64,000 nucleotides of DNA from Dermacentor variabilis (taxonomy: Eukaryota; Arthropoda; Arachnida; Ixodida; Ixodidae), in the NCBI RefSeq assembly GCF_050947875.1, contig NC_134572.1:130694105-130758104 (forward strand), in the 5' to 3' direction. Shown one piece after another: positions 44,690 to 56,894 of the stretch; position 1 is the stretch's first letter, and the number at the start of each line of letters is the position of its first letter. The translations under genes were made by a program, and so were the position numbers. The notes beneath the pieces were generated by a model that saw only the letters and a program-made list of their open reading frames with translations, did not search any database and was not told where the DNA came from.

Positions 44690-47600
44690 ATACAGAACTC
44701 GTAAGAAGTGTCTGGCTGTCCTGGAATTTTTTGGTTGGTTCGAGGTTTTTCATGACTTTACGATTTTTTTATATTTGTAGCTGATAATCTAGCTGCATCA
44801 TGTTTAGTTTTGTTTCTTTCCCGTGTTATTATTGTGGTGTGGCGTTGTGGCTGGTGTTACAAGTTTGTAGAAGTTGTGTGAAACAGGGACATTTTTTTCT
44901 TCTCGTTTAGATCGATCAGTAGGACAACGTCCGAAAACCCTCATGTCTAACATGACTGCAGCGTACTATTTAAGATGACCTTAGAATTAGAAGTTATGTA
45001 ACATCATTTTTTAAGTTAGGTTTTTGTGTAAATTATTATTAGGAACGCAAGTCAGCATGCCGTTGATCTGTACAAGGCTTCTTCGATTCTGTGCCCGATG
45101 AGTACTGTTGAAGACCCCCCCGTCTGGTGATTATTCAACTCCGAGGACAAAATTTCTGCTACAGCTGACGTCACGGGCGAAATGACATAGTGACACGTGC
45201 CTTCGATATTCGAGCAATTTCAGTTTTCCTGTGTAATTTGCATTGCTGACATATAGGTCACATGGCGGCTGTAAACCCTTTCAGCTACTCCGTAAACACG
45301 TGGCATTGCCGCCAATGTCGCTGAGACGTCAGTGCTTGTAGTGACGCCGTTCATACTTTCTACGTTGTTTTCCAACAGCCACATTATTCTAAGAGCACCA
45401 TTTATATTGAGTATATGCCATTTTCGAGGCCTATCATCATCATTTTTGTGTACGCCTCCTTTATGCCGCCGAAACTGTTTTCCGAGGACGGCAACAACTA
45501 ATGCTGCGCTGTCACACCGGGACCTCATCAAGAGAATTTGCTACGTGGTGAACGTAACGTAACCCTCGTCCACTGCAGCATCCATTGTCTCTCAAATAGG
45601 TGGCGCTGTGCGATTTCGCTTGTGACATGAGTTGTTTGAGGCCAAGACATCTACGAACTCAATTCGATGGTGCAAGGCGGGATATTTAAAACACGCCATC
45701 GAACTTTAAAATATTAGGCCTACATAATAGCAACTGCCTCCCCACCTGCAGATTATGTGACAATGTACTCAAAAACTGAAGCTAAAAACATAATGTAAGA
45801 ATGCTTCAAATTTGAAGGTCATCTCAATGACACGCTGCGCGTGGAACAGGTAGGTGCTTTGACGTTGTTCTACTATATCACGGAAGCAATGAAATCGGGC
45901 TGCTATACAGAAAAAAAATACACGTAAACATAATTCACCAAGGTTTTCAGAATTAGATATATTAAAAGAGGGCAATGTTCAGCCGTCTCAAAAAGACTTT
46001 CGCCAACCAATTGCGAATAAGTGTTTACATAAAGCCACGCATTTTAACTAAATGAATATAGCCTACTTAGACATCGAAAGTCTCAGTGGTAAAGTCTGTG
46101 CACGTAGTTCGGATTTCACAACGTGCACTACTACGTCACAAAGAATGGAAATTGCGTACATCGCAAAGAAAAAAAAGTGTGAGCCAACCTAATCCTGAAT
46201 TTCAATTCATACTTGTGAAGCAATGCACATTTTGGAGTCCAGTGTGCGTACCGCTGAGCTATCGTACAAATATAGGGGGGGGGGGGGCAGAACTAGGTGC
46301 AAGGTTCTGCGCTTCACACGGACACGACAGCAGTGGCACCTCTGCATGTGTTTCTGATGCCAGAGCGAGCAATGCTGTAGTACACAGGGACTTCTACCGG
46401 GACAACTATTTAGGCTGTGCTATTAAATAATTTTAATTACTTTTAAAATATATCAAGAAGATATATTTTATTTCTTATTTGAAACATTGCGTTTCATTAC
46501 AAGAGCAGCCTTCCTTCCCTATGAACTAGCCTATAAACGATTGGCTATTGCCCAGTTCTCTGTGTTGGGTCAACATGATTACTTGAGAATGACTCAGGCA
46601 ACGAAACCAAAAAATCTAGTACAATTCTCGTGCTCACTAGGGAATAATTTATGTGTCGCAGTCAATGAGATCAGATCCGAAACAATTGCTGAAGTCCGCT
46701 GTCCTTTTTTTCCTTTTAATTCCACTTTTTCTTTTGTTATGTCTTTACGGGTGAATTCTGCGCAGTCTTCTACACCGCTAACTTTACTGCGTAACCCTGC
46801 ATGCGTATTTTATTGCGCTTACATAACCAGGCTACCTAAACCTATTTCAAGTAAACTATTATTTGTTACTGAAGATAGTGCTGAATTAGGCCTAAATATA
46901 CATCCTCAAAAATCACCCATTATGTAAGAAAAAACTGGCATACTCTGCAAAACCAATAGTTAAAGATGGCGCAGGGTAGCGCCAATGTCAACAACCAAAT
47001 CGCATATATACAGACGAGAGCATACTGGCACAGTGGTCGGAAATGCTTCTGCACTTGAATAACACTTTCTGTAGCATTCGTATATACAAGTGACAAAAAT
47101 TATTACGCAACTATTCATTGAATATATAGGTTTGTGGCATCATTGCGGATGAATTTAAGCTTGGTTTCATGGTCACAAAAATAGCTAGCGACTGACTTTG
47201 CGTCGGTGTCATGGGTGACTTGCTTACCATGAACGATGTCCAAGCACTTTCCACTTGTGTGAGCATTCTAGATGTCTATGATGCGTAGACCTTGTAGACA
47301 ATTCCCCCTCTTTAATTTAGGGGAGCGATCGGCCACCTGCGAAAATCGTAATCACGGTCAGAACAAAGATGTGCTCGCCAAGCTTTCCTCAAAGCCATTA
47401 TGCGCTACTAATGTACAAGATAAGACCTGATAAGATACACCAGTTCCTATTCAATAAACTTTTGTAGCAACTCTCATCAATCTTCTCCTAATCTCATTTC
47501 ATTCTCATTCGCATGCCCCACGCACGTCGTGGCTACATTCGCGAACGTATATGGTACTAAGTCTGGGGTAGCGCGCTTGGTTACAGACACCGGCTACTTT

Positions 47601-47792
47601 CAGATCAGGCCAGAGCGTGATGCGTTCGTTTGGTGAGATTTCTGTGAACATCGAGACGCCCTGGCTTGTCTAAATTATTCCAGATACAGTTACGGCGGGA
47701 TCACGCATACTCCTTGCGTACGTTTCAGAAGTAGAACCGATGACTCAAATAGCAGGTGGCTTGAGCAGCAGCAAACATTCTTTTGTAGACAC
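44690..47792. other. intergenic, nothing firmly recognised
   Basis: A run of 13 G lies at 46,275-46,287. The 146-codon frame at 46,487-46,927 ends in ELGLNIHPQKSPIM, faintly like a LINE reverse transcriptase segment, but nothing else in it supports that. The minus-strand frame at 45,220-45,531 has no motif. Confidence 0.35.
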
Positions 47793-48045
47793 TCGCCGTG
47801 GCCGCCTAGTGGCTACAACGTTGCGCTGCTAAGCGAGGGGTGATGTGTTTGGCTCCAAAAACGGTAGTCGCGTTCCTATGGGGACGAAATGCAAAAACGT
47901 TTGTTTACCGTCCATCGGATGGCCGTCAAATTGCCCCAGCTGGTCAAGTAAGCCGGAGTCCTGAACTACGATGCCCTTCGTATTCAAATTGTGCTTCTGG
48001 CACGCAAAACCTGTTTTACTTTTTAATTATACAGTCGAGGGAGCA
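47793..48045 (+). mobile_element. tRNA-derived SINE, diverged
   Basis: Plus-strand copy of the SINE at 725 and 23,457. The head is CCGTGGCCGCCTAGTGGCTA followed by CGCTGCTAAGCGAGG; the body is TATGGGGACGAAATGCAAAA; the end is TCTGGCACGCAAAACC then TTTTTAATTATA. The B-box region is badly eroded (GGTGATGTG), so it cannot be transcribed efficiently. Confidence 0.65.
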
Positions 48046-48490
48046 AACAAACATAGCTTACGTTTAATTGTTGCTAACGTTGACGATCAGATAAACATGA
48101 TTTCTCGTCCGTTTGCAGTCGTTCACGTGTGGTACAACGAAGGCGGCGCGCGTGCGGAAGTGAAGACTTGCTGGGAATCGCTATGTAGATTGCGAAGGGG
48201 AACAACGCATAAGCTAAAGAATCATCGCACGTGGCAGGGGAGTTATGGATCGAAAAGAGCGAAACCAACACGGAAGCGCGTTTTCCGGAAAGAGATGTCA
48301 TACCAAGGTAAGAGCTTATGACAATAAAGAGAGTAGAAAAAGAGCTGCATTCTTTTTTTGTTTGTTTGACGCATGGCCACTTAGTGATTTTTCTCGTCTT
48401 GCCTTACTTGTTCTTTAGACCTGTGTATTAATGCTTGTATATCAGACCTATTTCCTTCCAGATGGTGGTCTTCAGAAAAAAAATAAAAAC
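48046..48490. other. spacer between SINE and putative promoter
   Basis: No gene supported; short unconvincing open frames on both strands. Confidence 0.35.
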
Positions 48491-48494
48491 GATT

Positions 48495-48633
48495 GCACCG
48501 ACGCGTCTGCTTCCGGCCGCGGCCTATTTCCGGCTGCCACCCTGCTATAAACAGATCCAATGACGCGTTGAAGGAAGTCGAGAGGTGACAATCGTTTTTG
48601 CGGTTTCTGAAGGAAGCGCTTCAAGGTAGGTTG
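48495..48633 (+). promoter_or_regulatory. possible housekeeping-type promoter and first exon
   Basis: A short GC-rich patch carries two ETS-type sites (CTTCCGGCC and TTTCCGGC on this strand), a TATA-like GCTATAAAC at 48,545 and then a leader without an open frame, ending in CTTCAAG|GTAGGT near 48,626, a good splice donor. This is how many constitutive genes begin, with a noncoding first exon. No downstream exon was recognised before 50,260, so it may be an orphan or belong to a gene with a long intron. Speculative. Confidence 0.25.
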
Positions 48634-50266
48634 TTTGCTGTGCCCTTATCGTCGGTTATTGTCGCTGGTATGGCTTGAGGGCTTGTGAGCTTTGTATGTA
48701 TTTAGCGGCCCTGTTAACCCAATCGCAACAAGCACGTTGCCAGGTTCAGCGAGTTTAGCGGCTGCACATTCCTTCTTTTTTTTTTCTTACGTTTCTTTTC
48801 TTTTATTTTTTTCGCCAACAACAAACCACAAGGCAATAGATATCGCGAAAGTTTCTGTTCTTTACGCCATTCGATCACAGCAGATGCTCGAACTTCTGTA
48901 ATGAGTCCTGTGCTGTTATTGGTACGAGATATAAACTTGCACCTCTAGAATTTTTTATAATTTTCTGGAACTAAATAGCATGACAATTGCCACTAATACA
49001 AACTGTCGTTATGTGTAGCTGCTACGTAATTGTACATGAGATATATGAGTTCCGGTAACACAGCGATTCCGTTCACTCCATTTTATTTCTTCCTTCTCAT
49101 ACAAGTGGCCAATCGTTGTGATATCAAATGCGGACTGCCACACTAAACACGTGTGAAGCGCGAAAAAGTAAAGAGAATAAAATTCGTCCGTCCAATAATT
49201 GCAGCAATGTTGCCAATATTTTATTTTAAAGGATTCACCATGGCCCACAGTTGCACACATCACAGTCTATTGCTTCGCGTGTCAGGTTAAATTTCGTATG
49301 AACAGTTGACCATATGACCAATATTTTCTTTACAGAAAACAATAATTCAAATAACATTTTTTTGGAAACCAAAGAAAAACCTACTTTTTCTTCGTCGCCT
49401 TTGAGAAATACTACTATGCCACATGTAAGCGTAGTAAATATTTGAGAGAGTTTCACCAATAAACAGGCAAGGGGTGTTAAAATTTACTCGCAAAATAACT
49501 TTCATTTCGTTTTTTTAAATTAATAAACTCGATTTCTGTCTCTCGCTACTTCAAATTAAATTCATGAGAGTTCAAGGTGAAATTAGGTTTTGGCGATTTA
49601 TTTTGACATAATGTGCTACAAATGCCTAGCAATGGGGCTAAGTGCATTTACAACGCCATTTCGTCGTGCTAAACTGGTATGGCTTACAACTGTATATTAA
49701 CCATGGGATCAGCTACTATCAGTGGATACGTCTTGCAAGCTTACTGGCTACAATCCATCAAATGCAATTTGTGCCGTCAAACGCTTAGCTAAGAAGTAAT
49801 TATTGAACTTGCGTTAATTAGTCAAATATTTATTTCAATTACTCGTGCAAATAATGTCAACCCCTTCGAATAATCCAGCTCAAGGAGAAGAAATATGCTA
49901 TCTGCCATAGGGGAGTTATAAGAATTATCTAAAACTTAAAAAGTTATCACGCCGTATATGAGACCCGGTCATGCGGTAACCTTTTCCTAAGCCCGTCCCC
50001 AATACATAATGATTAAAAAGAGGGTTTCTAGTGATTAAGGCATTCGAGATTACATTGGGCCCTGCCGTGTTCTTGGTGTGCGGGTTTTCTTCACTACTAA
50101 CCTACAGATATGTGCTCTCGTCCGCTAAGGTTAGCTTCTTTTTGGCTGCACACGTGATGGACTGTTCACGATTACATAGCACGCTAGGATACAAGAACGA
50201 CCTGCCTTAGAAATAAAGTACCTCTACCAAGAAGTGCATTAGCGCAAGCTCTTGGGCCAGTTTGTG
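48634..50266. other. AT-rich intergenic stretch
   Basis: No gene supported. T-rich runs at 48,777-48,812. Confidence 0.4.
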
Positions 50267-50267
50267 C

Positions 50268-51400
50268 TTGATGAACTTGAAAAACGGGGGTAGCAGCGAA
50301 ACACAAAGGACGCGCTCACAAGAAAAATGCGTTAGACGTGGACGGACGCTGGTCTTTCAACTGTACATTATTGAAATTTACATTGCCGCACATAACCTCC
50401 GACGCATGCGGATCTTCAACTCCCCCCATGACCCGTGCATCGATGTTGGTTTTTTATTAATCATATTTTACTTACCCGATAGGTAAGCATGTTCCTTGTT
50501 TGTTAAACACTAAGAAGTATCACTGACACATTTCTCATTTCCAATGTGAAAAGCTTCTAAGATTTCGCGTTCGTGTCTCGTCTTGCCCGTCCCTAAAATA
50601 GTCATGCGACCGAACAACGGCACACTTCTTTTGCATTTATCGCAGTCGCGGTAATGAACCACCATATTGCTTCCCTGGTCCCCGCTAAAGCAATAACACA
50701 CCCACCTGTCTGACCTGTATAGACTTTACTACAAGCCAACGGAATGTGGTAAACAACACCAATGTTGCACTTGATGAAGGGTGTCACGTGCTTAACTTTA
50801 CAGGCCCCTGTCTTCGTCGCCTCGTTTTAATCCTCGCGCATAAGCTAGCCAGTTTGCAAGCTGCAGAAAACACATCGCTTACACCTTGCCTTCCCGCCAA
50901 ATTCTTAATGCTGTGGGAGATTTTACGAATGTATGGTATTACTTCTAGTTGCTTTCTTCGCTTCGATGTCGGTGACTTCTGGCCTGCTAGACCCTTTGCT
51001 TTCCGCAAACCGGCTTCAGCAACAGCCTTATAATGGCTGAGGGAGGGAAACCTGCTGCAAGCAGCCTTTAAACCTGCTGTTTGAGGCTATACGCCATTCG
51101 GTGGCAGCAGCTCTTCGGCACTGCGTCCAGAAGGCGTCCAACCGCTACACCCTTCTTGGCTAATTTAGACTGATTAGAACCATACGGCATTAGCGTTTTT
51201 TTAGTCCGGGGTGAAAACATCCAGCAGACATTGTCATTGTCATGAAAGGTTAGTTGTATGTCGAGGAATCGAATTCCTTTGTTATCCGGCAGTTCTTTGG
51301 CGAAATTTAAACCGCGAGAGCATTCCTTAAAACCAGATAAAATACTCTGTGCTATACTATCTACTATGTCCCCTGGTGAAAGCCTTAAAAAGATAAAGAA
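50268..51400 (-). pseudogene. Penelope-like element fragment (left arm): RT C-terminus and GIY-YIG endonuclease
   Basis: Read on the minus strand, this begins inside the reverse transcriptase C-terminal part (LPDNKGIRFLD-like block near 51,285), continues with the AVGRLL and AAARHRM-like region, and reaches a GIY-YIG-type nuclease start, CNIGVVYHIPLACSKVYTGQ at 50,775-50,720. The RHEREILEAFHIGN block (50,580-50,530) and a 3' UTR follow. The catalytic Tyr blocks (VVY...VYTGQT) are visible but the frame is broken. Penelope elements use this nuclease to prime insertion. It is an inverted, diverged copy of 51,427-52,490. Confidence 0.7.
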
Positions 51401-51404
51401 AATG

Positions 51405-52490
51405 TAAGTTCGTAGGTTTAAATATTAAATTTCACCTACGAACTGCCGGATAACAAAGGAATTAGATTTCTCGACTTACAACTAAGCTTTCATGACAATG
51501 ACCATGTCTGCTGGATGTTTTAACCCCGGACTAAAGAAGCGGTAATTCCGTATGATTCTAATCAGTCTAAACTGGTCAAGAGTGGTGTAGCAGTTGGACG
51601 CCTTCTGAACGCAGTGCAGAAGAGCTGCTGCCACCGCATGGCGCATAGCCTCAAACAGCAGGTTGAAAGGCTGCTTGCAACAGGTCTCCTTCTCTCAGTC
51701 ATTAGGGCTGTTCAAGCCGGTTTGCGGAAACCAAAGGGTCATGCAGGCCGGAAGTCACCGACATCAGAGCGAAGAAAGCAACTAGAAGTAATACCATACA
51801 TTTAAAAAATCCCCCACAGCATTAAGAAGGTGGCGGGAAGGCAAGGTGTAAGCGTTGTGTTTTCTGCACCTTGCAAACTGGCTAGCTTGTGCGCGAGTAT
51901 AGGAAACGAGGCGATGAATAGAGGGGCCTGTAAGGTTAGGCATGTGACACCCTTCATCAAGTGCAACATTGGTGTTGTTTACCGCATTACGTTGGCTTGT
52001 AGTAAAGTTTTTACAGGCCAGACAAGTAGGCGTGTTAATGCTTAAGCGGGGACCAAGGAAGCAATATGGTGGTTCATTACCGCGACTGCGATAGATGCAA
52101 AAGAAGTGTGCCGTTGTTCGGTAGTATGACTATTTTAGGCAAGGGCAAGACGAGACACGAACGCGAAATTTTAGAAGCTTTTCACATTGGAAATGAGAAA
52201 GGGGTCAGTGATACTTCTTAGTGTTTAACAAACAAGGAACGTGCTTACCTATCGGGTAGGTAGAAGATCAATAATAAATAACTAACATTGATGCACGGGT
52301 CTTGGGAGGAGTAGAAGTTGCGCATGCGTCGGCTGTTTTCGCACGGTAATGTATTTTCGAGGTGTTATCTATGCACATTTCAGTAAAGTACAGTTGAAAG
52401 TCGAGCGTCCGCCCGTGTCTAACGCCTTTTCCTTGTGAACGCGTCCTTTGTGTTTCGCTGGTACCCCCTTTTGTCAAGTTCTATCAAGAA
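51405..52490 (+). pseudogene. Penelope-like element fragment (right arm): RT C-terminus and GIY-YIG endonuclease
   Basis: The plus-strand frame reads ELPDNKGIRFLDLQLSF from 51,438, then SNQSKLVKSGVAVGRLLNA, LKQQVERLLATG, the linker RKPKGHAGRKSPT and the nuclease start CNIGVVYRITLACSKVFTGQ at 51,964-52,023. The RHEREILEAFHIGNEK block follows at 52,157-52,200. Stops break it at the PWMF* position and elsewhere. The element core (catalytic reverse transcriptase motifs) is missing, so it is 5'-truncated. Together with the left arm it forms a head-to-head pair around a ~110-bp centre that includes a 10-bp hairpin (GTTCGTAGGT/ACCTACGAAC at 51,408-51,443). Confidence 0.75.
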
Positions 52491-52639
52491 GACCTTTGAT
52501 TCTTCCGGAACTGTTTTTATAGAAGTAATGCTAACTACAACACAATATTTCACCGTAATGCATGTCGCCCAGCCAGTTCGATTTATTTTTTCACTTTGGG
52601 GGGAGGGGGGGGAGACTAACATAAAAAGCTAAAGGCTTT

Positions 52640-53545
52640 GATATCATATGCAAATTCATTTAAATGTCCCGCAGGTACGCTAATATCACCCATGCGTACT
52701 CATTACACACAGTCAACATCTCGCATGAACAAACGTATCGCTACCTGGGTATCCTAATCGCTAGCAATCTAAACTGGTCGGAATATATCACGAAACTGAT
52801 CACGGACAGCTCTAAAACACTAGGCTTCTTCAGAAGAACATTATCGTTGTCACCCCCTTCCGTCCGTAAACCGGCATACTAAACTTTTGTTCTAAGAAAA
52901 CTTGAATACGCTTCCACAATTTGGGGTTTACATCAAACATATCTAATCATTGCAATAGAACCTGTCCAGAACCATGCTGCTTGATTCATATCCTCAAAAT
53001 ATGACTGCAAAAAACTAGTATCAGCAGTATTAAGTCATCGCTCAATTTACCCGCATTAGTCTATCGACGCAAGATATGACGTCTATGCGTACTACGCAAG
53101 TTGTACTACCATTTTCAACATCTGCACCAGTCACTTCTACCGCCAGCACGTTCGCCCCGACGCCTGTTCAATTCACTCAGTTCATAGCGCCTGTATGGAT
53201 CAACTTCGGCCTGCAATAAATAATTTTTACCCACAGCAATCCAGGGATGGATTGAACTCCTAGATGCAATCGCCATGGAGCGTGATGCTGAAGAATTTAA
53301 AGAGCGGCTGCTTTCACATTTTGGAAATTATAATTGTATAAACTTCTCTTCGCATTCTAATTGTTGCTGCATTTGAAGTCGCCTGTACTCGTATTTTATT
53401 TCGCTGTATTACTTAAACTGCGTTATTTCAATTCATTATTGCTGTAACATCTTTGACTTGTGCACGTGTATGATGACTCCCCCCTCTTATGTAATACCCT
53501 ATAAAGGGTCTTTAAGGGTCCAAGGAATGATGATCATGATATGTG
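52640..53545 (+). pseudogene. 5'-truncated CR1-group LINE fragment
   Basis: The plus strand encodes the C-terminal part of a LINE ORF2: VNISHEQTYRYLGILIASN near 52,715, LNWSEYITKLITDSSKTLGF, then after a stop LRKLEYASTIWGLHQTYLI near 52,898. These match the LINE A blocks TFKYLGVTLSYDLDW and RPKIEYASPIWSPHQTYLI. The 3' end is TTATGTAATACCCTATAAAG, a GGGTCTTTAAGGG stem and ATGATGATCATGATAT. Several stops; a related but distinct family. Confidence 0.7.
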
Positions 53546-54575
53546 TTGCACGACATATTTTTTTCACACTTATTGGAACATTACTCGGAAATTTTTTTTA
53601 GAACATCTCTCTGACCTCCTGTTGTCGCACATGCTGGATACTCAACAGCGTGCAAAAAAAAAGAAACATAGTGCGCGTTACAAATTACCGTAAACTCGTC
53701 TAGGGTAGCAGAATTTATGACGACATCATTCTAGGCTTCCACCCTTGTGTAGTGGTACACGCGTTCTTTCGCTAAATCAGATGATTCTCGACAACTACAA
53801 GGTTTTCTCTTGAAACTAGCTTCAATCATGTAGCACAGATAGGTCTTCCGGCTCTTGAGAAGTGTAGCATATGCATGCAGAATAGCATGTTGATTATTTA
53901 TTACCGCTACGGAAGTAGGAACATATAGATGGATGCTGAAAGAACTGGCAGGAGAAAGTATACTGGCCAATTCAAGTTCGGTCTAAATGGCAAGATGCTT
54001 AAAGTCATCATTTAGCCTTCATGACTAGGCGCCCCAATTCTATTCCATTTCCATTCCGGCATCATGGTTTCCCATTCCATTCCAACTCCACCTGTCAGGC
54101 AGGGGCCATCGTTCCATTATAATTTCATTCCGGGTGTTAGAAAAAAAAATGGGAATGATTCTGCAATCGCTCCAATCTTCGGAGTAGTTGCCACTTCGCA
54201 ACTCTTGCCTAAGGAGATGCGCGAGAGAAGATGCCAGCTGCATACACACCTCGTACACGACGCGTTTCGGACGTGGCGATGCAATGTTTCGCTACGTGGA
54301 TTCAATGCAAATCACAGTTATTGCCGGCATTCTTCGTGAGATGGGTGCCACCGGAATAATTTTTTCCTCTTCTGTGAGTCCAAATGAGTAAATAAAAGCG
54401 CCTCGCGCACAGCGAGAAATTCAGCCGGCCAAGGGCGAGGTTTATTTAAGGTTGCTTGCGATTGGTTAATGTGATAGCAATTAAAGAGCCGCATTGAGTC
54501 TTGTTAAAGCCATTGGTGCCGCCGCAAAATTTATGTACACACATGGACTACTGAGTGTGAGTCTGCATTGTGTGA
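53546..54575. other. intergenic, ATTCC-rich patch
   Basis: 54,030-54,125 is rich in ATTCC words, a degenerate simple repeat. Otherwise nothing supported. Confidence 0.4.
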
Positions 54576-54579
54576 ACTG

Positions 54580-55290
54580 AAATTTCCACTCAGCTCAGCT
54601 CTATATTGCGTCGCTTTCATCCCGAGGCCCCAACTGAGCTTCACACGGATGCTAGTGGTCTGGGCGTCGGAACTGTACTGGTACAGATACATGGCGGACT
54701 ACAAGTCATGGCCTCCGCAAGCCGTACTCTTAACGAAGCTGAGCGAAATTATACCGTAACCGAATCGGAATGCCTCGTGGTGGTCTTCGCCACCCACAAG
54801 CTTCGACCATACGTGTACGGCCGCCACTTCACTATCCATCTAGCCGATTAGCTCGGTGGTCATTACGGCTTAAAGAATGCGACTTTTCTAACAAATATAA
54901 GAGTGGTCGCATTCACACCAATCCGGACTCTTTGTCTCGCCTTCCGTCAGCAAGCACGCAAGGTACGAACGATGACTTAGATGAATACCTCCTTACCATC
55001 TCCGAACAGTTTCCTGATGCCACCGCCTTCAAGCGTTAGCAGCAGCATGACCCTTCCATTAGACCTTTTCTTGACCCCACTAGGTTATCAGCACGGCGCT
55101 CACCTTTCATTATTGTGGACGGTTTATTGTATCAGATGAATTATTCTGATGATGGCGGTCCACTTGTCCGCGTGGTTCCGCATACATTGAGACGTATGAT
55201 CATTCAAGCCATGCACGATGACATCAGTTCAGGCCACTTTTAGGCTGGCGTTACGATGCTTCTGGTGGCTTCGAGGTTGCTGTTCCTGCT
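54580..55290 (+). pseudogene. Ty3/gypsy pol fragment: RNase H to integrase start
   Basis: The plus strand reads LHTDASGLGVGTVLVQ from 54,633, the RNase H first Asp block, then SRTLNEAERNYTVTESECLVVVFA and LRPYVYGRHFTIHLAD. A stop and frame change follow, and the sequence picks up at ARWSLRLKECDFSNKYKSGR and NPDSLSR. The TDH-type block and its neighbours are missing, an internal deletion of about 50 bp. The integrase lead-in (LLYQMNY, LRRMIIQAMHDD) continues to a stop at 55,241. No LTR was found. It belongs to a different lineage from the element at 57,772. Confidence 0.75.
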
Positions 55291-55643
55291 GCGCCACTGC
55301 AGTTGTCTCGACTGCTGCGCACTACCATGTCAATCCCGCGTATTGCTAGAACACTAACTACCCTAGAAGCTCAAGCGCTACGCTGAATCTTGCATTAAAT
55401 GTGAGCCCGTCACTTTTCGGGCAAAACAGCGTAGTTTTACATTGAAGCTGTTTATGGCTAGCGTTCCGTGGATTTTAGGTGTCCGTCAACAAATCTGCGT
55501 TTGTACAAACTCAGCTTCCGGATCGGATGCGAAATCCTCCATTCTATGCAAAATCTTAAGGGTCTCATCACTTCTATAGGCGCTGTTAGTAGATTGGTTA
55601 TCAACAGGTACTATTTTAAATATCAGGACACTCTCAGATGTAT

Positions 55644-55696
<53 letters not shown>

Positions 55697-56894
55697 CTCG
55701 CTTACGGGGCTATGAGCCATTCATTGTCTTACCTGCCGGACAAATTTCGCGTTCGGTAGGCATAGAAATGCTTCGGCGCTTCATAACAGAGGTGATACGA
55801 GAATGTGACTGCGTACCTATCCTTCATCTTGTTTTATCCAAACTATCCCTCCAAAATTATGTGACAATTCGCCGCTAAAACGAATCTACAATTACGCCAG
55901 GTTTCATTTACATTTCATAATTAGGTTCTTCAAAGGGAAGTTGCGAAAGTTGTGGAACTGCTGTCTGCTCTCAATACATGGGCTTCTACGGGAGGCAAAC
56001 GGATAGCCCCATGACCCTTTGCTAGTATAAAGCTCTAGTTCTTCCAAATTTCATTAAGCTAATTAACTAATAAGTATGCTCAATCGCAAATTACAAACAA
56101 ACGTATTTTGTTTTGTGTATTCCTTTGAACTGCGCCCCGGTCAGTCGTGTTTTGTTTGGTGCACTTGTTTGGCTTTGCTGTCCAACCATGTTCATACCAT
56201 GGGCTGGGGGCGAATTTGGGAGCACATTGACAGCTTAGCTGGCATTCCACCTTCACAGAGTGAATTCGTCCCCAACTTTTTTCGGAACGAGCTCTTCGTT
56301 ACACCGATAGCAGGTTGTTACAGCGTGCGGATTGTAAGCCTCCTTATTATTAATTATTTCTTGTTTATTCAGATAACATCTCACATATTTACAAAATTGA
56401 GTATCCAGTCCGCTTAAGCACCAATGCCCTAGCGTGGAACTGGGTAGCCCACTCGTACTGAGTGAATGAAAACATTCACATAGGATACAAGCTAGCCTCT
56501 CAGAGCAGTTCCAGCTGCCATGCGCTTCACATATGCGCTCACACTTCCTTGTATTGCTGCAGGTGGGCAATCTATTTCTCGCATGTGTAGCATTTGTGAG
56601 CTCATTGCTTGCTCGTTGCGGCTGCTGGTCTGCTCAATGACACACTTTCCTTCGTATTGCATTGCAATAGTGTTTTTTCTGCTACTGTTTTACCATGGAG
56701 CACCATATAACACCGATGCACTGACAGAGTTGACAAGAATACTGAGAGAAAAGGCGCGAAGTAACATGAAGGAAGTTGTAAAATTAAAATCACAGGGTCT
56801 TTTAAGATTTCTCTTAGGAGGTGAATGGCGAAAGCCTACTCTTCCTCCTCTCATTATTAGCCTCTTTCTCTTTGCCTCTTATTTTTCTCGGCTT
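55291..56894. other. intergenic with an (AT)n run
   Basis: An (AT)n microsatellite of about 46 bp lies at 55,649-55,694. Open frames of up to 166 codons (56,520-57,020) run into the tandem repeat and show no domain. Confidence 0.45.

Noticed and set aside
45220..45531. A 103-codon minus-strand frame with mixed composition, considered as a host exon.
   Set aside because: No domain, no splice signals I could trust, and the opposite strand is equally open.
46487..46927. A 146-codon frame ending like a LINE reverse transcriptase segment (LGLNIHPQKSPIM).
   Set aside because: Only a dozen residues look familiar and no other block (FADD, KAFD) is present.
50262..50330. Possible hammerhead ribozyme in the Penelope-like 3' region (TTGATGA and GCGAAAC about 30 bases apart), since such elements often carry one.
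   Set aside because: The conserved CTGATGA core has an extra base (CTTGATGA), the order is on the strand opposite to the element's sense, and no convincing stems I-III can be drawn.
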